Positions 22,336-30,826 are shown, numbered from the stretch's first letter. The stretch: 64,000 nt of DNA from Rhodanobacter thiooxydans (GCF_030291135.1 NZ_CP127409.1:3100001-3164000); one strand, 5' to 3'. Translations and numbers: made by a program. Notes: generated from the sequence alone by a model not told the origin.

Positions 22336-22554
22336 ATGCGCGCAGGCCTGATCATCGTTGGCATCATCCTCGTCGCCGCCGGCATCTGGGTGGTGGCGGG
22401 CCATGCCTCCTACCAGACCACCGACACCTTGCTGCAGGTGGGCTCGGCCAAGATCACCGCCACCCACGACCAGGGCGTACCGCAATGGATCGGCATCGCC
22501 GGCATCGTGGTCGGCGCGCTGCTGGCGGTCGGTGGCTTCCTGCAGAAGCGCTGA
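22336..22554 (+). CDS. Small DUF3185-like membrane protein
   Basis: This 72-aa protein consists of two transmembrane helices: MRAGLIIVGIILVAAGIWVV near residues 1-20 and IGIAGIVVGALLAVGGFLQ near 51-69. They flank a short loop with YQTTDTLLQVGSAKITAT. The layout resembles the DUF3185 family of unknown function. The ATG at 22336 begins directly with the first helix; upstream open frame overlaps the terminator and is not used. A hairpin terminator follows. Confidence 0.7.
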   Translation: MRAGLIIVGIILVAAGIWVVAGHASYQTTDTLLQVGSAKITATHDQGVPQWIGIAGIVVGALLAVGGFLQKR

Positions 22555-22572
22555 ACCACGCCCTGGCTGCTC

Positions 22573-22599
22573 CGGAAACCGCCGCAGCGGCGGTTTCCG
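22573..22599. terminator. Perfect palindromic hairpin after the small membrane protein gene
   Basis: Arms of 13 bp (22573-22585 and 22587-22599) form a GC-rich stem with AAA on one side and TTT on the other inside the stem, as in many short bidirectional terminators. It lies 18 bp after the stop at 22554 and 24 bp before the helicase start. There is no long T tail beyond the stem. Confidence 0.5.
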
Positions 22600-22623
22600 T
22601 CTGCGCCCACTACAATGGGCGCG

Positions 22624-24828
22624 ATGGATGTCTCGTACCTGATCGACCCGCTCAACGAAGCGCAGCGCGAAGCCGTCTGCGCCCCACCCGGCCACTATCT
22701 CGTATTGGCAGGCGCCGGCTCCGGCAAGACCCGCGTGCTGACCCACCGCATCGGCTGGCTGACCCAGGCCGAGCGGGTGCCGCCGTGGGCCATCCTCGCC
22801 GTCACCTTCACCAACAAGGCCGCCGGCGAGATGCGCGCGCGGCTGGAAGCGCTGATTCCCGGCGGCACCCAGGGGCTCACCGTCGGCACCTTCCACGGCA
22901 TCGCGCATCGCCTGCTGCGCCGGCACTGGCGCGAGGCAGGCCTGCCGGAAGCGTTCCAGATCCTCGACGCCGACGACCAGCTGCGGCTGGTCAAGCGCGT
23001 CATCGCCGGGCTGGGCCTGGACGATGCGAAATATCCGCCGCGCCAGGCCTGCTGGCAGATCAACCAGTGGAAGGACGAGGGCAAGCGGCCGGACGGCATC
23101 GAGCATCGCGACCATCCGGTCACGCATACGTTCGTGAACATCTACAAGGCCTACGAGGACGCCTGCCGCCGCGCCGGGCTGGTCGACTTCGCCGAACTGC
23201 TGCTGCGCGCGCACGAGCTGTGGCTGAAGAACCCGGCCGTGCTGGAGCATTACCAGCAGCGCTGGCGGCATCTGCTGATCGACGAATTCCAGGACACCAA
23301 CACGCTGCAGTACGCGTGGATCCGTGTGCTCGCCGGCACCACCGGCAAGGTCTTCGCGGTTGGCGACGACGACCAGTCGATCTACGGCTGGCGCGGCGCC
23401 AAGGTGGAGAACATGGCGCAGTTCCTGCGCGACTTCCCCGGCGCGCGCACGATCAAGCTGGAACAGAATTACCGCTCCACCTCGACCATCCTGAAGGCCG
23501 CCAACAGCGTCATCCAGCGCAACGGCAGCCGCCTCGGCAAGCAGCTGTGGACCGCCGGAGATGACGGCGAGCGCATCGCGCTGTACGCCGCCTACAACGA
23601 GCAGGACGAGGCGCGCTTCGTGATCGAGCGCATCCGCGAATACATCGACGAGCAGGGTTCGGCGAAGGACTGCGCGATCCTGTACCGCTCCAACGCGCAG
23701 TCGCGCAACTTCGAGGAACAGCTGGCCCAGCGCAACATCGGCTACCGCGTCTACGGCGGCCAGCGCTTCTTCGAGCGCGCCGAGGTCAAGGATGCGCTGG
23801 CCTATCTGCGGCTCACCGCGAACCGGCATGACGACGCCGCGTTCGAGCGCGCGGTGAACACCCCGCCGCGCGGCATCGGCGAGCGCACGCTGGACGCGCT
23901 GCGCCGCCGTGCCCGCGGCGAGAACACGTCGATGTGGGAAGCTGCACTGTCCGAACTGAGCGGCGGCAGCGAGCTGGCCGGCCGTGCGAAGAACGCGGTG
24001 AAGGCGTTCCTCGGCATGATCGACGCGATGGCGCGCGCTTTTCAGCCGCCGACGTCTGATGGCGAAAAGGACGCGCTCACCCTGGCCGAACAGATCGACC
24101 ACGCGATCACCCATACCGGCTTGCGCGATTTTTACGAGAAGGACTCGCGCGGCAACGCCGAGTCGCGGGTGGAAAACCTGGACGAACTGGTCAACGTGGC
24201 CAGCCGCTTCGAGCGCACCGCCGAGGACATCGACGCCGGCCTGAGCGAGCTCTCCGCGTTCCTGTCGCATGCCACCCTGGAAGCGGGCGAGAACCAGGGC
24301 GAGGCGTGGGACGACTGCGTGCAGCTGATGACCCTGCACTCGGCCAAGGGACTGGAGTTCCCGCTGGTCTTCCTGGTCGGCATGGAGGAAGGCCTGTTCC
24401 CCAGCCAGCGCTCGGTCGACGACGAAGGGCGGCTGGAGGAGGAGCGCCGGCTCGCCTACGTCGGCATCACCCGCGCCCGCGAGAAACTCGTCGTCACCCA
24501 CGCCGAATCGCGTCGCATGCACGGCACCGAAATGCTGGCGCGACCCTCGCGCTTCCTCGGCGAGATGCCCGCCGAACTGATCGACGAGGTGCGCCCGCGC
24601 GTGCACGTCACCCGCCCGCTGTACACCGGCCGCCCTCACGAGATCTCGCCGTCGCTGGAGGAATCGCTGCCGGTGAAACTCGGCCAGCGCGTCAGCCACC
24701 CGAGCTTCGGCGATGGCGTGGTGATCAGCGCCGAAGGCAGCGGCGCGCATACCCGGCTGCAGGTGAACTTCGAAGGCGCCGGCAGCAAGTGGCTGGTGGC
24801 GGCGTACGCCAACCTCACGCCGCTGTAA
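22624..24828 (+). CDS. uvrD: UvrD/Rep-type superfamily 1 DNA helicase (probable UvrD, DNA helicase II)
   Basis: This 734-aa 3'-5' helicase acts in nucleotide excision and mismatch repair if it is UvrD; Rep is the close alternative. The Walker A motif AGAGSGKTR is at residues 29-37. Others are LLIDEFQDTNTLQ (motif II), GDDDQSIYGWRGA (III), EQNYRST (IV), LMTLHSAKGLEFPLVF (V) and YVGITRAREKL (VI). The C-terminal GQRVSHPSFGDGVV repeat is typical of UvrD/PcrA. TACAAT at 22611-22616 is only eight bases before the ATG at 22624, so the transcript may be nearly leaderless. Confidence 0.92.
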   Translation: MDVSYLIDPLNEAQREAVCAPPGHYLVLAGAGSGKTRVLTHRIGWLTQAERVPPWAILAVTFTNKAAGEMRARLEALIPGGTQGLTVGTFHGIAHRLLRRHWREAGLPEAFQILDADDQLRLVKRVIAGLGLDDAKYPPRQACWQINQWKDEGKRPDGIEHRDHPVTHTFVNIYKAYEDACRRAGLVDFAELLLRAHELWLKNPAVLEHYQQRWRHLLIDEFQDTNTLQYAWIRVLAGTTGKVFAVGDDDQSIYGWRGAKVENMAQFLRDFPGARTIKLEQNYRSTSTILKAANSVIQRNGSRLGKQLWTAGDDGERIALYAAYNEQDEARFVIERIREYIDEQGSAKDCAILYRSNAQSRNFEEQLAQRNIGYRVYGGQRFFERAEVKDALAYLRLTANRHDDAAFERAVNTPPRGIGERTLDALRRRARGENTSMWEAALSELSGGSELAGRAKNAVKAFLGMIDAMARAFQPPTSDGEKDALTLAEQIDHAITHTGLRDFYEKDSRGNAESRVENLDELVNVASRFERTAEDIDAGLSELSAFLSHATLEAGENQGEAWDDCVQLMTLHSAKGLEFPLVFLVGMEEGLFPSQRSVDDEGRLEEERRLAYVGITRAREKLVVTHAESRRMHGTEMLARPSRFLGEMPAELIDEVRPRVHVTRPLYTGRPHEISPSLEESLPVKLGQRVSHPSFGDGVVISAEGSGAHTRLQVNFEGAGSKWLVAAYANLTPL

Positions 24829-24853
24829 CTGTCCCGACCGTGCCCGTCTTGCC

Positions 24854-24888
24854 ATAACGCATTGCGTTATATGACGGAAAGCGTTATG
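24854..24888. promoter_or_regulatory. Palindromic operator candidate of the HigBA-type locus
   Basis: ATAACGCA (24854-24861) and TGCGTTAT (24863-24870) form a perfect palindrome with a one-base centre. A third half-site GCGTTATG follows at 24881-24888, ending eight bases before the toxin ATG. Type II antitoxins usually bind such repeats to repress their own operon. This DNA is markedly more A/T-rich than its surroundings. Confidence 0.6.
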
Positions 24889-24896
24889 GTCACCGC

Positions 24897-25178
24897 ATGA
24901 TATGGAGCTTCGCGGACAAGGAGGCGGAGAAGATCTGGGGTGGTACGCCATCTCGGCGTTTGCCCATGGACATCCAGCCGGTCGCGCGCCGCAAATTGCG
25001 CATGCTCAACAACGCCTCGACGCTGGACGATTTGTGTGTTCCTCCGGCCAACCGCCTCGAAGCGTTGAAGGGTGACCGCAAGGGCTGGCACAGCATCCGC
25101 ATCAACGACCAATGGCGCATCTGCTTCCACTGGAAGGACGGCGATGCCCTCGACGTGGAAATCGTCGATTACCACTGA
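24897..25178 (+). CDS. higB: RelE/ParE-superfamily toxin, HigB type
   Basis: This 93-aa protein is a likely mRNA-cleaving toxin of a type II toxin-antitoxin system. It begins MIWSFADKEAEKIWGGTPSR and has the family blocks RKLRMLNNASTLDDL, PANRLEALKGDRKGWHSIR and INDQWRICFHW, with the C-terminal VEIVDYH. The toxin-first order with the antitoxin 15 bp downstream is characteristic of higBA. No truncation is seen. Transcription is presumably repressed by HigA at the palindrome just upstream. Confidence 0.92.
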   Translation: MIWSFADKEAEKIWGGTPSRRLPMDIQPVARRKLRMLNNASTLDDLCVPPANRLEALKGDRKGWHSIRINDQWRICFHWKDGDALDVEIVDYH

Positions 25179-25193
25179 ACACCGGAGTCGGCC

Positions 25194-25484
25194 ATGAAGA
25201 CCCTGCCCAACATCCATCCCGGCGAAGTGCTCCTCGAAGAGTTCCTGCTGCCGCTGAACATCAGCCAGAATGCCCTCGCTCGCGCCGCTGGCGTCCCGCC
25301 GCGCCGCATCAACGAAATCGTGCTCGGCAAGCGTGGCGTCACCGCCGATACTGCAGTGCGGCTCGCGGCCGCACTCGGCACCAGCGAGCGCTTCTGGTTG
25401 GGTCTGCAGGCCGACTATGACCTGGAGGAAGCGCATCGGGCGCTGGGCAGGGCGGTGAAACGCATCGAGCGGATCGCCGCCTGA
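25194..25484 (+). CDS. higA: HigA-type antitoxin (XRE family)
   Basis: This 96-aa helix-turn-helix protein neutralises the HigB toxin and should repress the operon. It starts MKTLPNIHPGEVLLEEFLLP, the signature HPGEVLLEEFL of the HigA family. The DNA-binding helices are NISQNALARAAGVPPRRINE and LGKRGVTADTAVRLA, followed by the conserved FWLGLQADYDLEEA. It directly follows higB. No separate promoter was recognised. Confidence 0.93.
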   Translation: MKTLPNIHPGEVLLEEFLLPLNISQNALARAAGVPPRRINEIVLGKRGVTADTAVRLAAALGTSERFWLGLQADYDLEEAHRALGRAVKRIERIAA

Positions 25485-25614
25485 TATGTCGCGTCGAGTG
25501 AGCCTGAGCTGGCCGCCTGCTGCCCCTATTTGAGCAGTCGGGTGCTCGGCAACTTGGCACTACTCATCCTAAAGTTTACTTTTAACAACAATCGCGAAAA
25601 ATGTTCGTGAGGGC

Positions 25615-25917
25615 GTGTACAACAATCCAAGGCTTGTTTGTGTCCGACAAAACGGAAAACAGCTGATGGCCCTGCCCGAGTGGAACACCAAGGTCGAGTC
25701 AGAAACAGAAATAACACCAACCCTGAGTATCAAATCCACCGGCATCCCGGCTGATTTATTTAAACAGGTGGTTCTCGCCCAACAAGCCGGTCTGGCACAA
25801 ACTCTGGATGCCACAATTGCAACACTAAATACGGAAAGGTCTTCAGTCGTCGCGAGACGAGATTCGCTCCGGATTGCTCAAGCAGTTGAACGAACTCGGC
25901 ACCTAGTAACAACGTGA
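25615..25917 (+). CDS. A/T-rich orphan hypothetical protein
   Basis: No family was recognised for this possible 100-aa protein. The frame starts at a GTG (25615); an internal ATG at 25666 (MALPEWNTKVESETE) would give 83 aa and may be the better start. No good ribosome site supports either. The product is mostly polar and helix-prone, including DLFKQVVLAQQAGLAQTLDA and a charged C-terminus. Base composition is near 50% G+C, far below the neighbours, and third positions lack the usual GC bias, which suggests recent acquisition with the adjacent toxin-antitoxin pair, or non-coding DNA. Confidence 0.4.
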   Translation: MYNNPRLVCVRQNGKQLMALPEWNTKVESETEITPTLSIKSTGIPADLFKQVVLAQQAGLAQTLDATIATLNTERSSVVARRDSLRIAQAVERTRHLVTT

Positions 25918-25930
25918 CATTCCACTGCCA

Positions 25931-27187
25931 TTACCCCCGCAACCGCGGCACCCCATGCTCGTCGCGCTCCTCGATCGCAATCGGCTGCGTGTCGGGCTGA
26001 CCGGGGTTGGCGGTTTGCGCCAGCGGGGTGACCGCGTCGCCGCGGGCGGATGCCAGCGCGTTGCGATAGCAGCGCTGCGCCTGCTCCGTATCGCCCTGGC
26101 CGGCGAACGCGTCGCCCAGAGCTTCCCAGGCGGCGCTGCCCGGCACCAGCGCCAGCGAGCGCTGCAGGTACTGCCGTGCCTTGCCCCACAGCTTCAGCCG
26201 CACGCACATGCGGCCGAGCGTGAGCAGCAGGTTGGCATCGTTCGGATGCGCGTCGAGCCAGCCTTCGGCGCGGCGCAGGCGCGCCTCGACGTCGTCGCCG
26301 GCCAGGCTGCCGTAGGTTTCGATCAACAGCGGCGACCACTCGCGACGCAGCGCGGATTCCACCTCGTCCATCGCCGGCAGGGTCAGTCCGAACGCGGCCG
26401 CGCGGCGGGCGTAGACGTCGATCACCGCGGGTACGCGGCGTTGCGTCTTCGGCAGTTGCGACCATAGCGCGTTGAGGCTGGCACCGTCCGCGGCGGCATG
26501 GATGGTGGCGGCCAGCACCTGCGCTTCCAGCGCGGCATAGGCGCGGTTGCCCAATGCGCCGCTCTTCTGCAACGGCGCCAGGGCTTCGCGGGCGCGTCGG
26601 ATGTCACCGCTCGCCAGCGCGGCCAGCACCAGCTCGCGCCAACCACCCGGGGTCAGCGTGCCCTTGTCGGCTTCGGGCACCAGCAGCGCCAGCGCTTCGG
26701 CCGGCTTGCCTTCGCGGCGCAGTACGCGGGCGCGCAGCACGCGGGCCGCCTGCGGCGCGGATTGCGCGGCCTGATCCAGCGCTTCCAGCGCGCGGCCGTG
26801 TTCGCCGCGGCGCGAGGCCGCCTCGGCCGAGGCCAGCAGGGCCGGACCGCGCAGACTGTCCAGCCGCGAGGCGCGGTTGAGGTCGCGCTCGGCGTCACCG
26901 TGGCGGCCTTCCATCAGGGCGATCAGACCGTCGCCAAGACGCTGCTGGCTGAGCCGCCGGTGTCGTCGCGAGAACGCGCCGAACGGCCAGCGCGCCAGCC
27001 GCCACAGCGCGGTGAGCAGCGCCCACGCCAGCAGCAGGATGACCAGCGCCGCGACCACCGTGGTTTCCACCTTCCAGCCGCGCAGGCGCAGCAGCACATA
27101 GCCGGGATCTTCGGCCACCCAGTGCCAGCCGAACGCGGCCAGCGCGGCGACGACCACCAGCAACAGAAGCCAATACCAAAGCCTCAT
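25931..27187 (-). CDS. hemY: Heme biosynthesis-associated TPR protein HemY
   Basis: HemY is an inner-membrane protein with a periplasm-distal TPR domain found in the hem cluster of proteobacteria; its precise role in heme synthesis is unresolved. The 418-aa product has two transmembrane helices (residues 4-24 and 42-64) flanking HWVAEDPGYVLLRLRGWKVE, then TPR-like helical repeats with ALEALDQAAQSAPQAARVLR and WLDAHPNDANLLLTLGRM. Its ATG overlaps the hemX stop by four bases (ATGA), so translation is coupled. Confidence 0.93.
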   Translation of the reverse strand: MRLWYWLLLLVVVAALAAFGWHWVAEDPGYVLLRLRGWKVETTVVAALVILLLAWALLTALWRLARWPFGAFSRRHRRLSQQRLGDGLIALMEGRHGDAERDLNRASRLDSLRGPALLASAEAASRRGEHGRALEALDQAAQSAPQAARVLRARVLRREGKPAEALALLVPEADKGTLTPGGWRELVLAALASGDIRRAREALAPLQKSGALGNRAYAALEAQVLAATIHAAADGASLNALWSQLPKTQRRVPAVIDVYARRAAAFGLTLPAMDEVESALRREWSPLLIETYGSLAGDDVEARLRRAEGWLDAHPNDANLLLTLGRMCVRLKLWGKARQYLQRSLALVPGSAAWEALGDAFAGQGDTEQAQRCYRNALASARGDAVTPLAQTANPGQPDTQPIAIEERDEHGVPRLRG

Positions 27188-28326
27188 GGCCGGGCCCCGC
27201 CCGACGCCGCGGAACCGGCTGCAGCGGGACTGAGCGCATGCACCGCGCGCAGGTTGCGCAGTTCGCTCAGCGCGGCGCCCAGCTGCACCGGCGCGTCCGC
27301 CGGCAACTGGCTGGCGAGTTGTTTCAAGGTCTCGCGCGCCTGCTGCACCGCCGGCGCGCTGCCGTCGAACTGGCTGGTCAGCGCGGTATCCACCCGCTGC
27401 AGCGCGGCCGCATAGCCCTTGCTGTCATGGGCCAGCAACGCCGCCTGCGCCTGGGCCAGGTCGAGCGCAGCCAGCTCGCGCGCGAAACGTGCATCGGCGA
27501 CGGCCAGCGGCGCACCGTCATCGCGCTGCACGCTGACCACGCTGGCCAGCGCGCGGCGGATGCGCGACCACGCATCGGTAGCCTCGGCGGTACTGCTGTC
27601 GAGTGGCTTCAGCGGCAGGCCGGCCAGCTCGCCGCGCAGCGCCACCAGCTGCTGCAACGCGCCGGCCTGGCTGGCTGGCTGGCTCTTCACCAGCGCTTCG
27701 TGCTCGGCGTTGATGCTCTGGCGCAGGCCGCTGAAGGCGCCGTCGTTGACCGCGGCCAGGGTCTTGTCGGCCAGTGCGTACGCGGCAGCCGCGCCCTGCG
27801 CGTCATGGAACAGCGTGTAGCGTTCGCCGGCCATGCGCAGCAGCGATTCGGTCTCGTCCAGCAACATGCCGTCGCGGCCGCTCAGGCTCTTCTCGGCGAG
27901 CTTGGCCACCGCGTCTTCGAGATGGCGTGTGCGCTCGGCCTGGCCGAGTAGTTCCTCGCGCAGCGAACGGTTGACCTGGGCCGCATCGTCCAGCCGCTGG
28001 TTCAGGCTGCTGCGCTGGTCGCCCAGCGCGGTCAGCGTGGTTTCCAGCGTGGCCACGCGCTGCTGCAGGCTGGCAACACTCTGGTTGTCCGCGGCGCTGC
28101 CCTGCTCCTGTTGCCACTGGCGCCAGCCGATGTAACCGGAAGCGCCCACCGCGACCAGCGCCAGCAGCACCGCCAGCGCCAGACTGCCGCCGCCGCGCGG
28201 ACGCGGCGCGGGACGCGGCGCTGCGGAACGGGTCGCACGCACGGACGGTTCGACAAGTACCGCATCGGGTGCAGCGGGATCGGGACGGACGCCCTCAGGC
28301 GCGTTCGGCTTGTCTACGTTGCTCAT
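27184..28326 (-). CDS. hemX: HemX, uroporphyrinogen-III C-methyltransferase-like membrane protein
   Basis: HemX is a single-pass inner-membrane protein. The family name suggests a methyltransferase, but this fold lacks a SAM site and no such activity should be assumed. The 380-aa product has a Pro/Arg-rich cytoplasmic N-terminus, one transmembrane helix at about 48-68 (LALAVLLALVAVGASGYIGW), a coiled coil (about 80-145) and a helical C-terminal domain with ETESLLRMAGERYTLFHD. It lies between hemD and hemY on the same strand. Confidence 0.92.
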   Translation of the reverse strand: MSNVDKPNAPEGVRPDPAAPDAVLVEPSVRATRSAAPRPAPRPRGGGSLALAVLLALVAVGASGYIGWRQWQQEQGSAADNQSVASLQQRVATLETTLTALGDQRSSLNQRLDDAAQVNRSLREELLGQAERTRHLEDAVAKLAEKSLSGRDGMLLDETESLLRMAGERYTLFHDAQGAAAAYALADKTLAAVNDGAFSGLRQSINAEHEALVKSQPASQAGALQQLVALRGELAGLPLKPLDSSTAEATDAWSRIRRALASVVSVQRDDGAPLAVADARFARELAALDLAQAQAALLAHDSKGYAAALQRVDTALTSQFDGSAPAVQQARETLKQLASQLPADAPVQLGAALSELRNLRAVHALSPAAAGSAASGGARP

Positions 28327-28383
28327 GCACGCATGCTAGCAGCCCATACGGCCGCGTTCGTAGCAAGCGGACGTGAAGAGCGC

Positions 28384-29181
28384 TCAGTGCGCCGGCATGG
28401 CCGCGGCCAGCAGGTCCGCCGACAACGCCGAGGCGGCCGTGACGATGCGCTGGAAACCCGCCGCACGCGCGGCGGCGGCCAACCGTTCGCTGCTCGCCAC
28501 CGCGGTCGCCGCGCACAGCCGTGTCCACGCCTTCGCCGGCAGCAACTGCTGCAGGTTGTGCAGCGCTTCGGCGCTGGACAGCAGCACCTGCGCCGAGGCC
28601 GGCAATTGCAGCAGCGCATCCACATGACGGCGGCCCAGTCGCGGTGGCGCCCGCCGATAGACGTGCAGTTCATGCAGTTGCGCGCCGCGTGCGGCGAGTT
28701 GTTCGCGCAGCACGCCGCGGCCGCCGGGCGCGCCGACCAGCGCCACCCGATGGCCGCGCAGGTCATGCAACGCGGGATGCTCGAGCAGGCCTTCGCTGTC
28801 CTGCCGGCGTGGTGCCAGCGGCGCGGCGATGCCATGCCGGCGCAAGGCCCGCGCCGTGCCCTGACCCACTGCCAGTACCGTCGCCGTGGTCCGCAGCGGC
28901 AACAGCGCCGCGGCGTAACGCACGGCGGCCGGGCTGGTGAAGACGACCAGTTCGGCTGCCAGCGCCGCATGCAGGCCGCTGCGCGCGTCCGCGACATCCA
29001 CCACGCTGTGCAGGGCCAGGCCCGGCAGCAGCAGCGGCACGCCACCGAGCGCGCGCACCCGGCGCGCCAACGCCGACGCGGTGCCGGCCGGGCGGGTGAT
29101 CACCACGGTCCGGCCGTGCAGGTCCTGCGTGTCCCGAGAGGATTGTCGCTGCATCCGCGCACCGCGTCCGGCCACTGTCAT
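28384..29181 (-). CDS. hemD: Uroporphyrinogen-III synthase
   Basis: HemD closes and inverts ring D of hydroxymethylbilane to make uroporphyrinogen III, the branch point to heme and siroheme. The 265-aa product contains VVITRPAGTASALARRVRAL near residue 25, VVFTSPAAVRYAAALLP, AVGQGTARALRRHG and a C-terminal IVTAASALSADLLAAA. An alternative ATG ten codons in (MQRQSSRDTQ) would remove residues that have no homology. It heads a hemD-hemX-hemY operon; hemC, which usually precedes hemD, is absent from this window. Confidence 0.9.
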   Translation of the reverse strand: MTVAGRGARMQRQSSRDTQDLHGRTVVITRPAGTASALARRVRALGGVPLLLPGLALHSVVDVADARSGLHAALAAELVVFTSPAAVRYAAALLPLRTTATVLAVGQGTARALRRHGIAAPLAPRRQDSEGLLEHPALHDLRGHRVALVGAPGGRGVLREQLAARGAQLHELHVYRRAPPRLGRRHVDALLQLPASAQVLLSSAEALHNLQQLLPAKAWTRLCAATAVASSERLAAAARAAGFQRIVTAASALSADLLAAAMPAH

Positions 29182-29243
29182 GGCCCCAGTGTAACGGTGG
29201 CCCTACACTGGGCGGTCTTCCCCTCCCCGCGGACCCCAACCAC

Positions 29244-29717
29244 GTGAGCACGACCGACGACGCCACATCGCACGCGCAGCAATTGATCCAGTTCATCCGC
29301 GACGAAATCCCGCTGGCCCACGCGATGGACCTGCAACTGGCCGACTGCGACGACGACCGTCTGAGCCTGCGTGCGCCGCTGGCGCCGAACGTCAACGACA
29401 AGGGCTGCGCGTTCGGCGGCAGCCTGGTCAGCCTGATGACCCTGAGCGGCTGGGCGCTGGTGGAACTGGCGCTGCGCCGGCGCGGCCACGACTGCGACGT
29501 GTTCGTCGCCGAATCCAGCGTGCGCTACCTGGCGCCGCTGTGGCAGGACTTCCACAGCGAGGCGCGGCTGGCCGCCGAGGCCGACTGGACCACGTTCTTC
29601 AACACACTCGAGGCTCGCGGCAAGGCGCGTATCGGCGTCGACTGCGTGGTGCCCGGCGAACACGGCCAGCCGGCCTGCACCCTGAGCGCGCGCTTCGTCG
29701 CCAAGCGCCGCGGCTGA
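29244..29717 (+). CDS. YiiD-type hotdog thioesterase domain protein
   Basis: This 157-aa cytoplasmic protein has a hotdog fold like the C-terminal thioesterase domain of YiiD. Visible blocks are IPLAHAMDLQLADCDDDRLS, APLAPNVNDKGCAFGGSL and SSVRYLAPLWQDF. It probably hydrolyses an acyl thioester; the substrate is unknown. The start is a GTG at 29244. The gene is divergent from hemD, with 62 bp between the start codons. Confidence 0.8.
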   Translation: MSTTDDATSHAQQLIQFIRDEIPLAHAMDLQLADCDDDRLSLRAPLAPNVNDKGCAFGGSLVSLMTLSGWALVELALRRRGHDCDVFVAESSVRYLAPLWQDFHSEARLAAEADWTTFFNTLEARGKARIGVDCVVPGEHGQPACTLSARFVAKRRG

Positions 29718-29775
29718 AGTGGCGTGCGCCCGCTTGAGGCAGAATGGGCGGGCATCCACCGGGGAGGAGTCACCC

Positions 29776-30189
29776 ATGCGCCGCATCCTGAGCATTCTCG
29801 TCGTGCTGTCCGTACTGCTGCTGGCCGGCTGCGCCACCAAGACCCGCAGCGACGCGCTGACCACCACGCTCAAGGCCTACGGCAGCACGGTGCGCTGGGG
29901 CGATTTCCAGAGCGCCGCGCAATTCATCGACCCGAAGGTACGCGCCGCCCACCCGCTGAGCCCGCTGGAACTGGCACGCTACCGGCAGGTACGCGTGAGC
30001 GAGTACGACGACGGTGCCGGCCCGGTGCCGACCGGCGACTTCGACGTGCAGCAGACCGCCATGATCAGCCTGGTCAACATCCATACCCAGTCCGAGCGCA
30101 GCATCGTCGATCACCAGACCTGGCACTACGACGAGGCGACCAAGCACTGGTGGCTGACCAGCGGCTTGCCGGACATCACCCAGGACTGA
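29776..30189 (+). CDS. Small lipoprotein of unknown function
   Basis: This is a 137-aa predicted lipoprotein. The signal sequence MRRILSILVVLSVLLLAGCA ends in the lipobox LLAGC with the lipidated Cys at residue 19. The mature domain of about 118 residues has an NTF2-like look (LTTTLKAYGSTVRWGDFQSA, QFIDPKV, WHYDEATKHWWLTSGLPDI) and so may be a cone-fold binding domain. The ATG at 29776 is chosen for its strong GGGGAGGAG ribosome site; open frame upstream to 29719 would bury the signal peptide. Confidence 0.8.
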   Translation: MRRILSILVVLSVLLLAGCATKTRSDALTTTLKAYGSTVRWGDFQSAAQFIDPKVRAAHPLSPLELARYRQVRVSEYDDGAGPVPTGDFDVQQTAMISLVNIHTQSERSIVDHQTWHYDEATKHWWLTSGLPDITQD

Positions 30190-30289
30190 GCGGTTGCCCC
30201 GGATCGGCGGATGCCCGCGCCGATCACGGCATACCCGTATAATCGCCGGTTTACCCGAGCCGATGCCATCAGGGCACAGTGGACTGACG

Positions 30290-30736
30290 ATGAACGATTT
30301 CCTGCACAAGCTGCCCGAATTTATCGGCAACCATGTGGCCTTGTCGGCCCTGTTCATGATCCTGCTGGTGGCGTTGATCGTCATGCAGGTCAGCACGCTG
30401 TTCAGCAAGATCAAGGAGCTCAGCCCGGCCGGGCTGACCCAGCTGATCAACCGCGAGAGCCCGCTGCTGATCGACCTGTCGGCGATCGCCGAGTTCGAGA
30501 AGATGCACGTGCCCGGCGCCCGCCACGTGGCGATGAGCCAGTTCGACCCCGAACACAAGGACCTCGCCAAGGCGAAGGAACTGCCGGTGGTGGTGATGGA
30601 CAAGGACGGCCGCGGCAACTCGCTGAAGGCTTCGCAGCGGCTGGTCAAGGCCGGCTTCGGCAAGGTCTACACGCTGGGCGGCGGCGTGCTGGCCTGGCAC
30701 GCGGCGCAACTGCCGGTCGCCAAGGGCAACAAATAG
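30290..30736 (+). CDS. Membrane-anchored rhodanese-like protein (YibN type, no catalytic Cys)
   Basis: This 148-aa protein has one N-terminal transmembrane helix (residues 17-36, HVALSALFMILLVALIVMQV) and a cytoplasmic rhodanese fold with LLIDLSAIAEFEKMHVPGAR. Where active rhodaneses have a Cys in the loop, this one reads VVVMDKDGRGNSLKAS (about 97-112), so sulfur transfer by the normal mechanism is unlikely. The layout matches YibN of Escherichia coli, which lies near secB; secB is not here. A TATAAT at 30238-30243 may be its -10 box. Confidence 0.87.
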   Translation: MNDFLHKLPEFIGNHVALSALFMILLVALIVMQVSTLFSKIKELSPAGLTQLINRESPLLIDLSAIAEFEKMHVPGARHVAMSQFDPEHKDLAKAKELPVVVMDKDGRGNSLKASQRLVKAGFGKVYTLGGGVLAWHAAQLPVAKGNK

Positions 30737-30757
30737 GCTGCCAGCCTGATGGCGGCA

Positions 30758-30824
30758 GCCCGTTCGCGGGCAATGCTCTTCGGAATCCCGAATCCAGCGC
30801 CATAGGCATCGCCCGCAAGCGGGC
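30758..30824. repeat. Paired REP-like palindromes between convergent genes
   Basis: Two short hairpins face each other: GCCCG-TTCG-CGGGC (30758-30771) and GCCCGC-AA-GCGGGC (30811-30824), the latter followed by TCCTACAGAG. They lie in the 90-bp gap between the convergent stops at 30736 and 30827. The arrangement is that of a bacterial interspersed mosaic element and may terminate both transcripts. Confidence 0.65.
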
Positions 30825-30826
30825 TC

